Below, piece after piece: positions 1 through 8,718 of a stretch of DNA of 64,000 nucleotides. The notes under the pieces are model-generated. The model worked only from the letters and a program-made list of their open reading frames with translations. It made no database searches and was not told the origin of the DNA. The position numbers and the translations under genes were made by a program. How positions within the stretch are numbered: position 1 is the stretch's first letter; each line of letters opens with the position of its first letter. This stretch comes from Tricholoma matsutake (Eukaryota; Basidiomycota; Agaricomycetes; Agaricales; Tricholomataceae): assembly GCA_026075535.2 (NCBI GenBank), contig AP026540.1, positions 5,084,001 through 5,148,000 on the forward strand. Direction: 5' to 3'.

Positions 1-1
1 T

Positions 2-463
2 GACGTCTCCACTACACGTCCATCCAAGAAACTCGCTCATCGCTTCTTGGGACCTTTCCCCATTGTCAAGTGCATTGGAACACATGCCTATCGTCTACGC
101 CTCCCAGCCTCCATGTCCAGACTCCATCCCATCTTCCATGTCGTCAAATTGCTTCCAGCTCCCCCAGATCCGTTCCCGGGACGCCATTCACACCCACCAC
201 CACCACCTACAGTGATCGAGGGAGAACCCCAATACGAAGTCGAGTCAATCTTGGACAGCCGTTTGCGTCGAGGAAAACTCCAGTATTTGGTACATTGGAA
301 GGGTTATGGGTATGAGGAGAACTCATGGGTCGAAGAGTCTGACATAAATGCCCCTCGGTTAATCAAGGAATTCCACCGACGGCACACTGCTGCACCGCGT
401 CGCATTCAAGTCACGGACTTTGGTCGTATACGATTTCGAATGCATCGGGGCGATGCATCTTAG
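2..463 (+). CDS. Gypsy pol C-terminus: integrase tail plus chromodomain (partial, 5' end off the window)
   Basis: The frame is open from base 2 to the TAG at 461-463 and has no start inside the window, so it is the 3' part of a longer pol gene. It first encodes the integrase C-terminal segment (FLGPFPIV...YRLRLP...HPIFHVVKL). It then encodes a chromodomain with the expected signature: YEVESILDSR, then LVHWKGYG, then NSWVEESD. Chromodomains of this type bind modified histones and bias integration of chromoviral Gypsy elements to heterochromatin (family knowledge). No stop or frameshift interrupts this part, unlike the second element, so it may be the younger of the two. Whether the whole element is intact cannot be seen. 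Confidence 0.85.
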   Translation, partial: DVSTTRPSKKLAHRFLGPFPIVKCIGTHAYRLRLPASMSRLHPIFHVVKLLPAPPDPFPGRHSHPPPPPTVIEGEPQYEVESILDSRLRRGKLQYLVHWKGYGYEENSWVEESDINAPRLIKEFHRRHTAAPRRIQVTDFGRIRFRMHRGDAS

Positions 464-799
464 AGAGGGGGTGATGTAAGGGGACTAGGGGGGTGCCCTG
501 TGTGTTTTTCCTGTTTTTTATGTTCGTCCTATATTTTTCCCCGCCTCATTTCCTTCTATTCTTCATTTTCTATGATTTTTCCGGATTTTATTACTAATTT
601 TCCCTTGCTATAATGTTTGTACATGTTGACACTTTTATATTTAGAGGCAGAGTACCCCTTCCGACACATACCCCTTGGTATGATGTCATTTGGCGGCCTT
701 GATCCGCCTATCTCCGCCTTTTTCTATTTTTAGATTATATTTGATTTTTGTCATCTTCACATATACTGGGCATCAGCAAGGGGATCCTTAGAGTTTTCT

Positions 800-880
800 C
801 TTCGGATTTCCCTTTGCTAGGTGTGTCCCCAATGCCTGTATTATGTAGTATAATTTTAACTTCGGATTTCCCTTTGCTAG
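800..880 (+). repeat. Direct repeat of 21 bp, two copies 60 bp apart
   Basis: CTTCGGATTTCCCTTTGCTAG occurs at 800-820 and again at 860-880, inside the putative LTR of the first Gypsy element. Spacer sequences differ. It may be a duplicated LTR regulatory motif; nothing more can be said from one copy. Confidence 0.8.
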
Positions 881-900
881 AGGCTTAGGTTGCCCTTATA

Positions 901-1397
901 CTTTCTGAGTAGACCGTTCGTTTGTGTATCACAGTTGGAGGCTTTCCAACTGTTGAGTTCGGGTTATCACAGCTAGGGGCTTCCTAAGCTGTCGAGTTCG
1001 AGTGTATCACAACTAAGGGACTTCCTTAGTTGTCGAGTGTTCTGGTTGAGTCTAAGACCATTGGTTGAATTAGGTCAAGCTGGAGAATACAGACAGTATT
1101 ACTACAGCTTATATACGGTTCAAAGATGTCTATCATCCAATCGGATTGTAGGATCGTTATCAAGTATAAATAGAAAGAACAATAGAAAAGACAGGCCTCA
1201 TGCATAGCATGAGGTGTCCGATGTCACGGACCTCATGTAAAGGGGTTGTCGTACCATGGTGCATGTGGGAGTGGTTCGGGTGTGTGGAGTCGTCATGCAT
1301 CAGGGCGTCTGCTGTCGGAGGTGAGTCGAGTCGAATGGAAAAATTAAAGTACCCGGTCTTGCCGGCATACATCTGGTCATCGTGACAAATTGTAACA
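901..1397 (-). repeat. 3' LTR of the minus-strand Gypsy element
   Basis: These 497 bp match 7593-8164 apart from a roughly 75-bp duplication and scattered C/T and G/A differences. The element-side end is TGTAACA at 1391-1397, so the minus-strand LTR starts TGTTACA, directly after the purine-rich tract. The other end is not a clean TG...CA terminus. Three complete copies of the hairpin unit described separately lie at 932-952, 970-991 and 1010-1032. Confidence 0.85.
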
Positions 1398-1412
1398 TCA
1401 CCCTCTCTCTAT
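1398..1412 (-). other. Polypurine tract (plus-strand primer) of the Gypsy element
   Basis: Read on the minus strand this is GATAGAGAGAGGGTGA, immediately before the LTR start TGTTAC. Position and composition match the primer used for second-strand synthesis in LTR retrotransposons. The first element has a similar run before 475. Confidence 0.6.
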
Positions 1413-1456
1413 CTTTGAAGTCACTGACTTCGATCAAAATCTTTTCTCCCTCCTAG

Positions 1457-1807
1457 TCAAGAGGTGGGGTGGAATCGTTGGGTTTGAGGGAATTGGTTGG
1501 AGCACAGCAGTGTTCCCAACTCTCCATGTTCTCCGAGCAGGAGCCTCCTCGCCAGGTTATATCTGCTCTTGTCATCATAGTGGGTATTCCACTGTAGGTC
1601 TCTCCACAGGGGCACATTCACCCCAGATAGTGGTCTTCTGCTGGGGGCGAGTCCTTCTCGATTGATGTAGAAGTCCTCTGGGAAGTAGTCCTCCTCGTCT
1701 AGCTCTCCCTCGAAGCACCACTCTTCATACTGTGCCCTCACCCAATTGTAATCCGCCTTCGTGCTTCTCCATGCAAAGAGACAGCATTTCGGACAGGTTG
1801 AGGTCAT
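1457..1807 (-). CDS. Small ORF downstream of pol inside the Gypsy element, function unknown
   Basis: An ATG at 1805-1807 opens 116 codons that end at TGA 1457-1459, in a different frame from pol and about 220 bp beyond the pol stop. The product starts MTSTCPKC, is rich in acidic residues in its middle (EGELDEEDYFPED) and has several Trp and Tyr. The single CxxC pair could belong to a zinc site, but no second pair is present. I do not recognise a family. It may be an accessory ORF of this element type, a captured host fragment, or a decayed extension of pol. The lack of stop codons in a region where the main frame has collected several makes it worth noting but is not proof of coding. Confidence 0.35.
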   Translation of the reverse strand: MTSTCPKCCLFAWRSTKADYNWVRAQYEEWCFEGELDEEDYFPEDFYINREGLAPSRRPLSGVNVPLWRDLQWNTHYDDKSRYNLARRLLLGEHGELGTLLCSNQFPQTQRFHPTS

Positions 1808-2025
1808 CCTTCTTATCCAATCATCCCTTGTAATCCAGAAGAGAATCCCATGCGGGCATATCCATGCGGGTCTGCCAGGGAGTATGTTTGTTAGTGGTCA
1901 TTGGTTGATGACCGTTCGCCCAGTCCTTGCTGGGGTTCGTGGTAGGTGTAGTGTCGATGGGGTGGGGAGCATTCTGTGGTTTCTTTCATGGTTGGTTCGG
2001 TGGGTGTCTTGGTCTTGGGGGGGTT

Positions 2026-5000
2026 CTACAGCTGTCGTCGCTGTTTATATGCTCCAAGGATTTTCTTGGCATGTTTCAGGTTTCCCTTGGGCTCCCAGGA
2101 GTTCTCCAAGGTCGGGTATCCAACCCACTTCACTAAGAAGTGCATGGTCCTTCCTTTCTTTTTATGTCCGATGATCGCTTCCACTTCATACTCCGATTCT
2201 CCTTCTATTAGGTCCAGCGGAGGTTCTGGGAAGTTCGGTCCATGTGTCTCGGTTTCTTTGTATGGGGAAAGAAGTGCTGCGTGGAACACCGGGTGTATCT
2301 TCCACTGTTCTGGCAGCTTCAGTCGGTAGGAGAGTGGGCTCAGGACCTTCTCGATAGAGAATGGTCCTTCTCTTTTCAGTGTGAGTTTCTTTGTTTGGTG
2401 CATCGTTCTGAGGTTCTTTGCTTCTAGCCACACTCTGTCTCCTTCTTTGAACGGGGTGAAGTGTCTTGTCATTCTTTCCACCATCATCTGTCTGGCCAAC
2501 TCGTGAGTTGCCTTCGCTTTGTCTTGGGCCCATTGCAGTGCAACTATTCATTTTTCTATGGCCAGTATGTTTGTCTTCAGGTAGCGGAGAGGGATCGCCT
2601 TGGGCTCATAGCCCATCATGAGGTAGAACAGGGAGTTCTTCTGTATGGAGTGCATTCTCTGGTTGTGTGTGAACTCCGTGGTCGGGAGGTGTTTCCAATT
2701 CTCCTGGTTGTTCGAGCAGAAGATCCGTAAGTATACTTCCACTTCCTGGTTCACCCATTCTGTCTCCCCATCAATCTGGGGGTGGTACACTGTGCTCATC
2801 GCCAGCTTGATTCCGAGCAATCTTCCTAGCTCCTGGAAAAGCTGTGAGGCGAATCTGGGATCCCTGTCGGAGATGATCTTGTCTGGGAGGCTGAATCGTT
2901 TGTAGACATTGTCTAGATAAAGGGTGGCTGCTCCCAATGCATCTATCATTTTCCTGCAAGGGATAAAAATTACCCCCTTCGTAAGCCCATGGTCTACCAT
3001 GACCATGAGTGCATCATAACCGTTGGACTCTGGCAAGTCGGTTATAAAATCTGTCGTCACCGTCGCAAATGGTCTTGTCGCTTCGGATTTGATCAGTTGT
3101 AGCGGGGGGTTTGTCAGGTGCGTGTTGACCTTCATCTGCTGGCATACTGCACATCCAGCAACATAGTTTTTGATGTACATCATCATCCCCGGCCACCAGT
3201 AGTCTCTCCTGATCATTTCGGTCATTTGCCATTGTCCCGGGTGTCCACTGGTTACTCCTTCGTGGTATTTTTGCACCAGCTTCTTCCATAGTTCTCCATT
3301 GTCTGGGACGTAGCACCTGTCTTGGAAGAATAGAAGGCCGTCTTCTATCTTCCAGTCTTCTAATGCCGACCTTATCGGCGGCATTCCCTTGGTCTTTAGC
3401 ACCTCGATTGCGCTCTTCACCAGGTTGTCTTTCATGATACTCCCTGCGAGTAAATCATGCATCTCGGTGTCAATGAATTTCACAAATACTGTCTCCAGCA
3501 GCATTGTGACATCTTCATTATCGTTGTCTTCTTCCGGTATATGGTCCGCTCTCCGTGATAGCGCATCACTCTGTACCATCTGAGATCCAGGTACGTGGAT
3601 GAGTTGCAAGTCAAATTCTGATAGGAATAAGCTCCATCTTGCCTGTCATCTGTTCAGTTTCTGTGCTGTCCAGAAGTATGTTAGGTTCTTGTGATCCGAG
3701 AGGATTACTACCGGGTGTTCTGAACCCAGCAAGTAGTGTCTCCAAGTTTCCAGCGATCGTACTATCGCCAGAAGTTCCCTGTTGTATATCTCGTAGTTCC
3801 ATTCCATTGGTGTCAGTGCATGCGATATGTATCTGCACGGATGCCAGTCTCCATTCATATCCCTTTGTCTCAGCACTCCTCCTGTCGCGTGTTTTGAGGC
3901 ATCTGATTCGATTGTGAATGGCTTTGTCGGGTCTGGCATCAGCAGTACCGGTGCTTCTGCAAATTTCCTTTTCAGCATCTGAAAGGCCTGTTCACATTCA
4001 GTTGTCCAGTTGAAGGTTTTGTCCTTCTTCGTCAACTCATTAAGCGGTCTGCTTGTCTCCGCAAAATGTCCGATAAACTTCCTGTAGAAGTTTCCAAATC
4101 CCAGGAAAGATCTGACTGCTTTTACATTTGTCAGGGTTGGCCACTCCTGTATACCTGCCAGTTTCGTGTTGTCCATGGCAATCTCATTGGGTCGGATGAT
4201 CAGACCCAAGAATTCCACTTTGTGGACATCGAACTTGCATTTCTCCGGTTTCAGGTATAAATCGTTCTCTGCCAGTCTTTGCAGTACCCTCTTTGTCCTT
4301 TCCTGGTGTTTGTTCTGATCCTTGGAGAATATCAGGATGTTGTCCATGTAGATCATGAGCCATCCTTCTCCGATCATGTCATGGAATATCTTGTTCATCA
4401 TTGCCTGGAAGGTCGCCGGTGAGTTGCATAATCCAAAGAACATCACCGTTGGTTCAAACAGCCCCCGATTTGTCTTGAAGGCTGCTTTCCATTGATCTCC
4501 ATCTTTGATCCTGACATTGTGATATCCCCATCGGATGTCCAATTTTGTAAACCATTTCACCCCTCTTAGTTTGTCCAACAGGTCTCCTACCAGTGGCAGT
4601 GGGTAGGTGTTCTTGATTGTTCCATTATTCAAGTACCTGTAATCTTGGCAGGGTCGTAGCACATCCGAGTCCTTCTTCGCAATGAAGAAGAATGGCGACA
4701 CCATGGGCGATTTCGATGGTCAGATGTATCCTTTCTGCAGGCTTTCGTCTAGAAACTCATCGAGTTTCTTCTGTTCTGCCGGTGACAACGGGTAAACCCT
4801 GCAATCCTTCACTACAAAGTCCAGTTTTAGTTCAATCGTGTGATCCCAGGGTCTTGATTCTGGGAATCGTTCCGATGCTTCCTTTTCGAATATCCGTCGA
4901 TACTCCTTGTACTGTTCGGGGAGTAGTTTGTCTAGGGTCTTCTGTTTGGGCTGTCCTTCCTTCCTGTGTGTCAGGTGTTGAGAGACCGATGTCTTTGCCC

Positions 5001-7413
5001 TAATCCAGATGTTTTGTCCATAAGCATATCGCGGTGATCCTTTTGCCTTCACGATCCAAGAGATTTTCTTCGTCGTCTGAGAATATCCGTATCTTGGCTC
5101 GTCATATTCCTCTGTCAGCGGTGTCTTAGCTGGTTTGAATATTCCAATGACGGGTTCTCCTCGGATGTAGGCAACCAGTAGCTCATCATCTTTGATCTTT
5201 GGTTCGGGTGTCTCTTTCAGTTGTTCCGTTGCCTGTTCTGTTGCCTGTTCTGTTGCCTGTTCATGGTTTGCCTGTGCTGGGTTTTCCTTCCCAGTGTCTT
5301 CTTCGTCTTGCGGCCCAATGGGCTCCGCATCTTGAAGAGTCGTGATCACGATCTCTTCATCGTCAATTTCTTTGATTGTCGCTTTTCTTGTTTCAGCGAG
5401 CATCTTGCTTCCTTTTAGTTCTTTGTGGAGGACTCCTCCCATCAGTTTCGCCTTGGCGACAACTCTTTGGCATAGCTCTCGGTGTTCTTCTTTTGCCAGC
5501 TCTTCTTTCTTGCCTTTTAGGGTTATCTTTTCCCTTGCTTTTGCAACTATTCGGGCCAGTGCCAGTCGTTCTTCTTCTTTTCTGGTGGCCAGTCTCTCCA
5601 GTTCTCTGGTGGCCACCTTTTTCCATCATGCTCGTTCTTCCTCAGCAGTCTTTTTCTTGAGGGCGAGCTTTTCTTGATCTCTAGCAATGATGCCTCGGCA
5701 CCATGCCTGTCATTCTTCTTTTGTCATGTCAAGGGGGTTCTTCTTATTCTTGGTTCCCTTTCAGCACCATGACAGGTGTTCGTCGTTGGTTTTCTTGGTC
5801 AGTACCCTACCGATAAGGGTTCTTCCTTTCCCATGTGAGAACTCTGGGTAAGTCTCGTCCTTCGTCCTGAACTGGAAGGTCCCGATCTTCCAGTCAATCA
5901 CAGGGTTGATTCTTCTGAGCCATGGCAGACCTAGGATGATTGATTCCTTTCCCAGTCCTGCAATCAGGAACGTCGTTGGGAAAGTCCTTCCGTTGATCGT
6001 TAAGAGTCCTCTGGCACAGTGGGAGATTTCCCCTCTCTTGTTTGGGGTTCCATCCACGTTCTTGACTCTGATTACCCTTTCCAGGGGGCGCAATTCAAAT
6101 CCACTGCTTTCTGTGAATTCATGGCTCATGAATATCCCTCCCACTCCTGAGTCGAGTAGGGCTTTGGTTTCGATGTCTTTTCCTCTGCCTGTCCCTGCCA
6201 CTTTGACATCTAAGCACATAGATTGATTTTTCAAAGTGGCCAGTAGTACAGAGCAGACAGAAAGTTCAGTGGTACCTGGCATCGAGGCAGGCCACCCCCT
6301 TAAAAACCCTCATCTCCGATGGCAGCGACAGCAGTCGCTTTCTCTTCTCCATCGAGTTCGTTCAAGATCACTCGGATCCTCGAGTAAGCTTCTTTGCCTT
6401 TGTTCTTTGGGGATGGCCAGTCCTCGGTCCTTCTTGTGTTCAGTTGCTCTGTGTCCAGGCTGGTGGCACACAAAGCACAATCCTTTCTTCATGTGTTTGA
6501 TCCTCTCTTGGTAGGAGAGGCGGTTGATCTCGAGTGGGGTTTCCTTTGCCTTAGAGGCTGGGAGCTTCCTCGTAAAAGCCTCCTGCAACCTCCCTGTAAT
6601 GGCTTTTGCTCTCCTCCACTGTCCATCATACTTGGAGGTGGCGTTGATCATTCCTTCCAAGGTTGTCGGGATCGTTTCCATATTGAAAACTCTTTCAAGG
6701 AGCTTGGGGTTCAGCCCATCCATGAAGAGTTTGATGAGGGCAGTGTCATCGTTGATTCCTGCCTTCTCTCGCAGGATTCGGAACTGCGCAATGTAGTCCT
6801 CCAGGTCCTGTCCCTGCTTCAGTGTTTTCATTTCAGTTCTGGCTCTGCCAGCTTCATCGATCGGGGTGAATGCTACTTTGAGCGCTGTTTTGAAGGTTGA
6901 CCATGTCCCTAGGTCTTCCTTTTCTGCCCATGTCTGTGCCCAGGGCACGGCGGTTCCTCTGTTCATGAACGACAACACGAAGATGATTTTCTTTTCATCT
7001 GTGTCGTAGATTCCGTGATTTACTCTCAGATAGAGTTTCACTTCTTGCAAGAACTTTGCAGTTCTAGTTCGGTCCCCTGTGAAGTCAGAGGGGGTTCAGA
7101 TTCTAATCTCCTTGTTCGATGCGGTGGGTTCAGTAGACATGTTATCGGGGATGTCATCATTGGATAAGGAGAATGGGTCTCATTCTGGGGTTTCTTCTTT
7201 GCTTGTCGATCTGAAGTCTTCTTCAGTGAGGTATCTTGGTTCCTCATCTTCTGTTTGCTTTGAGAACCACCTTTGTGCTGGTTCTGAGTATCGTACTAGT
7301 CGACCTTGGTATCTGTACCACAAGGTTCTTCCTGATGTTGATGCTCCTGTCGGAGGTCTATCTGGGCTTTGTCTGAAAGATGTTGTGTCTGCACCTAGGT
7401 AGGTGGACTTCAT
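2026..7413 (-). pseudogene. Gypsy gag-pol polyprotein, one frame with nine internal TGA codons
   Basis: From ATG 7413 to TAG 2026-2028 one frame of 1,795 codons covers the whole polyprotein with no frameshift. It is interrupted only by TGA, at 7180-7182, 7096-7098, 6310-6312, 5761-5763, 5710-5712, 5626-5628, 4720-4722, 3646-3648 and 2548-2550. Recognisable parts are: a gag capsid region; a zinc knuckle at 6436-6477 (CFVC-X4-H-X4-H, with His where Cys is usual); an aspartic protease (LLDSGVGG at about 6142-6153); reverse transcriptase with YMDN at 4339-4350 in place of YMDD; RNase H; an integrase with the H-H-C-C region, TTDFI, SDRDPRF and an altered motif before VNQ; and a chromodomain ending near 2060. 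A second possible gag start is ATG 7138-7140. Several of the TGAs stand where relatives have Arg, which fits CGA to TGA. The copy should be unable to make full-length Pol unless TGA is read through. Confidence 0.9.
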
Positions 7414-7475
7414 AGATCAGCTTGACCTTTTGTTAAGACTATAGGTCCTTGACTCAGCCTCGGCTTCATGTATCG

Positions 7476-7724
7476 CAGTTGGAGGCTTTCCAACTGTATC
7501 CGTATTGCACTAGGAGACTTTCCTAGTGTATCGGGCTTCCTGCCTTCACTTGGGTACTTCCTCAAGTAGTCACGGCTATCCGTACTCAGAGGCTTTCTGA
7601 GTAGACCGTTCGTTCGTGTATCACAGTTGGAGGCTTTCCAACTGTCGAGTTCGGGTTATCACAGCTAGGGGCTTCCTAAGCTGTCGAGTTCGAGTGTATC
7701 ACAACTAAGGGACTTCCTTAGTTG
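7476..7724. repeat. Array of seven short hairpins with shared loop and different stems
   Basis: Seven inverted repeats occur every 32-41 bp, at 7476-7496, 7508-7528, 7548-7567, 7583-7603, 7624-7644, 7662-7683 and 7702-7724. Stems are about 5-9 bp and differ from unit to unit (CAGTTGG/CCAACTG, CACTAGG/CCTAGTG, TACTCAGA/TCTGAGTA, CAACTAAGG/CCTTAGTTG). The loop keeps a consensus close to RGRCTT. Spacers share GTCGAG and TATCAC. The array straddles the inner edge of the 5' LTR. The last three units are also in the 3' LTR (932-1032), where the fourth unit from the left is cut in half. Stem changes that keep pairing suggest a structured RNA in the element's leader; that role is inference. Confidence 0.85.
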
Positions 7725-8164
7725 TCGAGTGTTCTGGTTGAGTCTAAGACTGTTGGTTGAATTAGGTCAAGCTGGAGAATACAGACAGTATTACTACAGC
7801 TTATATACGGTTCAAAGATGTCTATTGTCCAATCGGATTGTAGGATTGTTATCAAGTATAAATAGAAAGAACAATAGAAAAGACAGGCCTCATGCCTTGC
7901 ATGAGGCGTCCGATGTCATGGAGTGCTGCAGCGCAGCATGTCAAAGAACAATAAGAGATAGGCCTCATGCATAGCATGAGGCGTCCGATGTCACGGACCT
8001 CATGTAAAGGGGTTGTCGTACCATGGTGCATGTGGGAGTGGTTCGGGTGCATGGAGTCATCATGCATCAGGGCGTCTGCCATCGGAGGTGAGTCGAGTCA
8101 AATGGAAAAATTAAAGTACCCGGTCTTGCCGGCGTACGTCTGGTCATCGTGACAAATTGTAACA
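7593..8164 (-). repeat. 5' LTR of the minus-strand Gypsy element
   Basis: It matches 901-1397 and starts TGTTACA on the minus strand at 8164. A segment of about 75-80 bp is duplicated near 7865-7990: both halves contain AAGAACAATA and a palindrome of the type CCTCATGC..GCATGAGG. The inner end is uncertain. Homology to the other LTR stops at 7593, but the real LTR may run to about 7469, where the plus-strand sequence starts TGTATC. I could not identify a tRNA primer-binding site by eye. Confidence 0.8.
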
Positions 8165-8718
8165 GGCGGAGCCTTAAATAACAGTACCATGAAAGTAAGA
8201 AGCTGGTGGCAATAAGAGCGCAAAGTGCTTACCTGTGTTGCTTGCGAGTGATGGTAGTCAAGAGGAAGCAACACAGAAAGACCCCTAGCCACATTTTATC
8301 TGTCTTATACCTGGCATCTGCTAGCCCCTAGGCCTAGCACCAAGGTACGGATCATGCGAAAAGGGGAAAACGAATGTGGATAGCGAAGCTAGTCACATGA
8401 ACTCAAGATGGCGCAGAGGCCTACGAAAACGCTCCTTGCCCTTGGAACCCGCCTTTACGAGCGCTCGCCGAAAATCTGCATAAGTTCCAGCAACGGCATA
8501 TTCCGAAAGTCACGTGTTGCGAAGAATCTGCTGGGTCAATACTAATAGCGTTCAGTTGGAGTCGCCGCCGAGCTCTTTTCCTGCTACCACGGTCCTATCG
8601 GAAGAAGCCGCTCTTCATTGGGTTCAACTTAACATACAGTCCCTTAAATCAACCTGGATACACACACTTATATCATTGAGACACCGCAGTGAACATTAAA
8701 TTCAGAGAAAGGATTACC
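8165..8718. other. Intergenic sequence with a possible LTR-truncated exon
   Basis: No complete gene is visible. On the minus strand ATG 8294 opens a 20-codon stretch with a signal-peptide-like start (MWLGVFLCCFLLTT) that runs to a good splice donor (CAG/GTAAGC at 8233/8232). A possible acceptor follows about 45 bp on, and the coding then runs into the LTR at 8164. This could be the 5' end of a gene broken by the insertion. The right half is the upstream region of the thiolase gene. Confidence 0.3.

Larger units (their letters stand above)
1..900 (+). mobile_element. 3' end of a chromodomain Ty3/Gypsy retrotransposon with putative LTR
   Basis: The window opens inside the last part of a plus-strand Gypsy pol gene (stop at 461-463). 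It is followed by a purine run at about 462-471 (AGAGAGGGGG) and a plausible LTR start TGTAAG at 475. The second element has the same layout at its own 3' end (GAGAGGG-TGA-TGTTAC read on the minus strand), so I place the LTR start by analogy. The LTR end is not visible. Sequence from 475 up to the start of the second element's LTR homology at 901 has no partner copy in the window. A 21-bp direct repeat (CTTCGGATTTCCCTTTGCTAG) lies at 800-820 and 860-880. The outer boundary of this element and how it joins the next one are inferences. Confidence 0.65.
901..8164 (-). mobile_element. Chromodomain Ty3/Gypsy retrotransposon with two LTRs, decayed by TGA codons
   Basis: On the minus strand the order is LTR (8164-7593), a leader of about 180 bp, gag-pol (7413-2026), a short downstream region with an extra ORF, a polypurine tract (about 1410-1398) and LTR (1397-901). 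Both LTRs begin TGTTACAATTTGTC on the minus strand. They are very similar where they align, but the 5' copy carries an internal duplication of about 75 bp. The bases next to the outer ends (TTATA before 901, GGCGG after 8164) do not form a target-site duplication. The left LTR looks truncated or recombined: its homology starts in the middle of a hairpin that is complete in the right copy. Domain order is gag, protease, reverse transcriptase, RNase H, integrase, chromodomain, as in fungal chromoviruses. The element lies tail-to-tail with the plus-strand element at 1-900. Confidence 0.9.

Noticed and set aside
2026..7413. Six separate minus-strand genes in the Gypsy region
   Set aside because: All pieces lie in one frame and together make one gag-pol. 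Apparent starts of several pieces are TTG, CTG or GTG, not ATG. They are fragments between TGA codons.
2026..7413. TGA read as a sense codon in this organism
   Set aside because: Normal genes in the window (for example DOT1, GET3 and ISA1) end in TGA exactly where their families end, so TGA is a normal stop here.
7476..7724. CRISPR-like or satellite array
   Set aside because: The organism is a eukaryote. Unit stems differ while loops are kept, the reverse of a CRISPR repeat/spacer layout, and the units are inside a retrotransposon leader.
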